Of a stretch of 64,000 nt of DNA, positions 33,936-64,000 are shown in pieces (positions within the stretch are counted from its first letter, which is position 1; each line of letters starts with the position of its first letter). The notes beneath the pieces were generated by a model. The model ran no database searches, was not told where the DNA came from, and saw only the letters and a list, made by a program, of their open reading frames with translations. Both the position numbers and the translations under genes were made by a program. Source of the DNA: Streptomyces misionensis. GTDB taxonomy: Bacteria > Actinomycetota > Actinomycetes > Streptomycetales > Streptomycetaceae. The stretch covers positions 7,191,001-7,255,000 of the forward strand of contig NZ_FNTD01000004.1 in NCBI RefSeq assembly GCF_900104815.1, given 5' to 3'.

Positions 33936-35087
33936 CTACGCGCCGCGCAGCGGCGAGCGCTCCGCCGCCACCCGCTCCAGCTCCGCCACCGCGTCCGCGA
34001 CGCTCGGCAGGGCCAGCATCCGGCGCTGCGCACTCCGCGCCCGCCGGGTGAACTCCGGGTCCTGGAGCACCTGTTCGCAGCCCTTGGCGATCTCGGCGGC
34101 GTCGACGTCCCGGATCCGGGTGCCCAGGCCCAGCTCCTCCACCCGGTCCGCGTTCTGCGGCTGGTCGCCGAAGACGGGCAGCACCGCCATCGGCACTCCG
34201 GCCCCGACGCACTCGCGGATGCTGTTGTACCCGCCGTGCGTGAGCATCAGCTGCGCGCACTGCAACAACAGTGGCTGGGCGAACGACTCGACCAGGTGGA
34301 CGTTGCCGGCGACGCGCTCCTGCTCCACCGGGACGCCGCCGGTCGCGACCACCGCGACGCAGTCGACCCGCGACAGGCCGGCGACCATGGCGTTCAGCAG
34401 CGTGGTCGGGTTGTACTTCGCCCACCGGTCCAGCGGGATGTTGTGGTCCTGCGGGCGCAGGTCCTTGAACTGCGGGAGCGCGGTGCCGATCGCGGCCACC
34501 ACCAGCGGCTTGTCCGTGGGCAGCTGGGCCACCCACCCGGGCAGGCGCTCGGCCCGGTCGACCGTGGCGGGCTGCCGGTAGGCGAAGGTGTGCGGGGTCG
34601 GGTTGGCGATGAAGCTGTGGTCGGGGGGCATGCAGTCCAGCCGGCCGTAGCGGAAGATCGCGTGCGGGTCGTCGGTGGGGGGCAGCCCCACCTCCGCGCG
34701 CCGTTCGTTCAGCGGCGCCAGGACGAGGGCCGGGTCGAACACGTTGCCGCTGCCGGAGGGCACCGGCAGGTGCGGCACGCCCAGCTCCTCGCCGACGAAC
34801 GACGCCGCGAACTCCGTGCCGTCGCGCAGGATCAGCGCGGGTCCGAAGTCACGGGCGACCGGGAGCAGCGCCCGGAAGGTGTCGGCGAGCTTGGGGCCGA
34901 CCCGGGACGAGGAGCCGGGGGCGGGCAGGGCGCCGAGGACCGAGACCGGCTCGTGCGCGAACACATGGGTCAGCTCCGGCGGTACGACGACGAGCACTTC
35001 GTGGCCGGCCTCCGCGCAGGCCCGGGCCAGCGGAAGCATGGCGCGCGCGTGCGAGGGCTTGCCGGTGACGGTGCACAGGATGCGCAT
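33936..35087 (-). CDS. GT1-family glycosyltransferase
   Basis: A 383-residue GT-B glycosyltransferase of the macrolide/UGT type. The N-terminus MRILCTVTGKPSHARAMLPLARA is the acceptor half. The C-terminal donor half holds LMLTHGGYNSIRECVGAGVP and PVFGDQPQNADRVEELGLG, the nucleotide-sugar signature. It should add a sugar from a NDP-sugar to an acceptor OH or NH. No deoxysugar genes are in the window, so a common housekeeping sugar is possible. GGAGGAAG precedes the ATG. It is downstream of the polyprenyl synthetase in the same orientation. Confidence 0.9.
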   Translation of the reverse strand: MRILCTVTGKPSHARAMLPLARACAEAGHEVLVVVPPELTHVFAHEPVSVLGALPAPGSSSRVGPKLADTFRALLPVARDFGPALILRDGTEFAASFVGEELGVPHLPVPSGSGNVFDPALVLAPLNERRAEVGLPPTDDPHAIFRYGRLDCMPPDHSFIANPTPHTFAYRQPATVDRAERLPGWVAQLPTDKPLVVAAIGTALPQFKDLRPQDHNIPLDRWAKYNPTTLLNAMVAGLSRVDCVAVVATGGVPVEQERVAGNVHLVESFAQPLLLQCAQLMLTHGGYNSIRECVGAGVPMAVLPVFGDQPQNADRVEELGLGTRIRDVDAAEIAKGCEQVLQDPEFTRRARSAQRRMLALPSVADAVAELERVAAERSPLRGA

Positions 35088-35180
35088 GACGGTTCTTCCT
35101 CCGATGCGGGGGTGGGGATGTGACTGTGGGGGGCGGGGTGGGGGGCATACGGGTGGCGCGGGGGAGCGGACGCCGGCCGC

Positions 35181-36248
35181 TCAGCCGGTCCGGTGGACGG
35201 CCTGCCGGGCCATGGCGCACAGCTGCGCCGACCAGTCGGGGGCGAGGGCCCGCCGGGCGACCTCCTCGGCACTGCGCAGCCGCTCGGCGATGGCCGACTC
35301 GACGGTGTCCCGGAAGCCGTTCGCCAGCAGCAGGTCGTGCAGGCGGTCCGGGTCGGCGCCCGCCGGGTCGTCGCCGACCAGGGCGGCGATCTCCGCGTCG
35401 TCGCGCAGCGCGTACGACATCAGCAGCGTCATCTTGTGCTGCCGGAAGTCGAGTTGGGCCGGCTTGCCGGTCAGTTCGGGGCTGCCGAAGGCGTCCAGCA
35501 GGTCGTCGCGCAGCTGGAACGCCTCGCCGACGGCCAGCCCGTACTCCTCGAACGGGCCCAGCAGCTCGCCGGCCCCGGCGAGTTCGGCGCCCATCGCCAG
35601 CGGACGGTAGACGGTGTAGCGGCCCGACTTGAACAGCGCGATCCAGCGGGCGAGTTCCGGATCGGGCACGAACCGGGCGGCGGCCCGCACGTCCAGGAAC
35701 TGACCGACCATCAGCTCCGTGCACAGCTCGCCCCAGACCCGGCGGGCCCGGGGCGGGCAGTCGGCGAGCAGTCGTTCCGCGTAGACCAGGGCGAGGTCGC
35801 CGGCGAGGACGGCGACGCCCTCGCCGTACCGGCGGGCCTCGCCCCGCCAGCCGCGCTCCCGGTGCAGCGCGGAGTGCGCCCGGTGCGCGGTTGGCTCGCC
35901 CCGGCGCAGCCCCGAGTCGTCCATGACGTCGTCGTGCAGCAGCGCGAAGGTGTGCAGCAGCTCCAGGGCCGCCGCCACGTCCACGACGGCGTCGTCGCCC
36001 GGATCGCCGCCGCCCGCCAGATATCCGGCGACGCAGAAGGCCGGGCGCAATCGCTTGCCGCCGCTGCCCACCATGCGGGCCACGCAGTCGATCAGTTCCG
36101 TGGAATCCGGGTTGCGCTCCGCCCAGACGCGGCGCTCTTCGGCGAGGAATTCCTGAATGCGCCGCTCCACTCGGGCCAAGAGGAAATCGAGGGTGTCGCG
36201 GGCCGTGTCACCGGTGATTCGACGGCTCGTCGGAAGGGCTGTGGACAT
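35181..36248 (-). CDS. Polyprenyl diphosphate synthase
   Basis: A 355-residue trans-isoprenyl diphosphate synthase. The first Asp-rich motif is LLHDDVMDDSGLRRG and the second is QLRDDLLDAFG; GSGGKRLRP is the IPP-binding loop. It makes GPP, FPP or GGPP; chain length cannot be set safely from sight. AGGAGAT precedes the ATG. It is divergent from NRPS1 and would supply the terpene synthase 6 kb away, so the terpene genes frame the tailoring region. Confidence 0.92.
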   Translation of the reverse strand: MSTALPTSRRITGDTARDTLDFLLARVERRIQEFLAEERRVWAERNPDSTELIDCVARMVGSGGKRLRPAFCVAGYLAGGGDPGDDAVVDVAAALELLHTFALLHDDVMDDSGLRRGEPTAHRAHSALHRERGWRGEARRYGEGVAVLAGDLALVYAERLLADCPPRARRVWGELCTELMVGQFLDVRAAARFVPDPELARWIALFKSGRYTVYRPLAMGAELAGAGELLGPFEEYGLAVGEAFQLRDDLLDAFGSPELTGKPAQLDFRQHKMTLLMSYALRDDAEIAALVGDDPAGADPDRLHDLLLANGFRDTVESAIAERLRSAEEVARRALAPDWSAQLCAMARQAVHRTG

Positions 36249-36477
36249 GGTTGATCTCCTGTTGCCGGGCCGACCTCAACCTGCCCTTTCTCGCACACCC
36301 AAGCCGCCCTGGAAAGGGGCAGCTTGACGTATAGCCACTGTCCAGGCCGGTGTGCCGGGGTCGGGCTAACCTCCTCGGAGCGCGCGGACCCCGTCCGCCG
36401 GGAACCGCATTCTTTTCCGTGTCTTGTGCGAGCAGGAATTCCCCTCCCGCGCAACCGTAGGTGAATGGCGAGGAATT
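36249..36477. promoter_or_regulatory. Divergent promoter region, polyprenyl synthase / NRPS1
   Basis: A 229-bp region that must hold the NRPS1 promoter. TTGACG near 36326 could be a -35 box, but no matching -10 is seen. No exact CGTCCAG triple is present; a single TGTCCAG lies near 36344. Confidence 0.35.

Positions 36478-64000
<27,523 letters not shown>

Overview
The window is high-GC actinobacterial DNA, almost certainly Streptomyces. Genes use GTG/ATG starts, SARP regulators are present, bldA-type TTA codons are rare, and third positions are nearly all G or C. The left 10 kb is ordinary chromosome: a membrane protein cut by the window edge, a zinc-free MDR reductase, a small Rossmann-like protein, a flavin/F420 oxidoreductase, a crcB fluoride-channel pair behind a probable fluoride riboswitch, the chaperone htpG, an alpha/beta hydrolase with no nucleophilic serine, a Nudix hydrolase, a DUF6027-like protein, a hemerythrin protein and a one-helix membrane peptide.

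From about 9.9 to 20 kb lies a regulatory block: a ThiF/YcaO-like protein, a large AfsR-type SARP with an in-frame TTA codon, a small secreted peptide behind an array of 11-12 bp direct repeats, an XRE-SARP fusion, an ABC exporter and a NarL-type two-component pair. From 20 to 36 kb is a tailoring and precursor region. It holds an AMP-dependent acyl ligase, an alpha-methylacyl-CoA racemase-like enzyme, an acyl-CoA dehydrogenase and an enoyl-CoA hydratase. It also holds a five-gene minus-strand operon (aldehyde dehydrogenase, terpene synthase, MpaB-type oxygenase, SbnA, SbnB), a type II thioesterase, a SyrP-like hydroxylase, a glycosyltransferase and a polyprenyl synthetase.

From 36.5 kb to the right edge two NRPS genes run in series with overlapping stop and start. 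NRPS1 is C-A-T/C-A-T/C-A-T/C-A-T-E and carries a one-base frameshift in its second A domain. NRPS2 is C-A-T/C-A-T/C-A-T/C-T-E/C... and is cut by the window end; its fourth module has no A domain. Codes read by eye give X1-X2-Asp3-D-X4-Gly5-X6-Ser7-D-X8. The release domain and any MbtH protein lie outside the window.

The most interesting reading is that terpenoid, fatty-acyl and peptide genes form one pathway. Polyprenyl synthetase and terpene synthase would make an isoprenoid, MpaB and aldehyde dehydrogenase would turn it into a carboxylic acid, and the ligase, racemase, dehydrogenase and hydratase would trim it as a methyl-branched acyl-CoA. The first condensation domain of NRPS1 would then join it to a peptide that may contain 2,3-diaminopropionate and beta-hydroxy-aspartate. 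Gene families and layout are seen; the joint product is inference.
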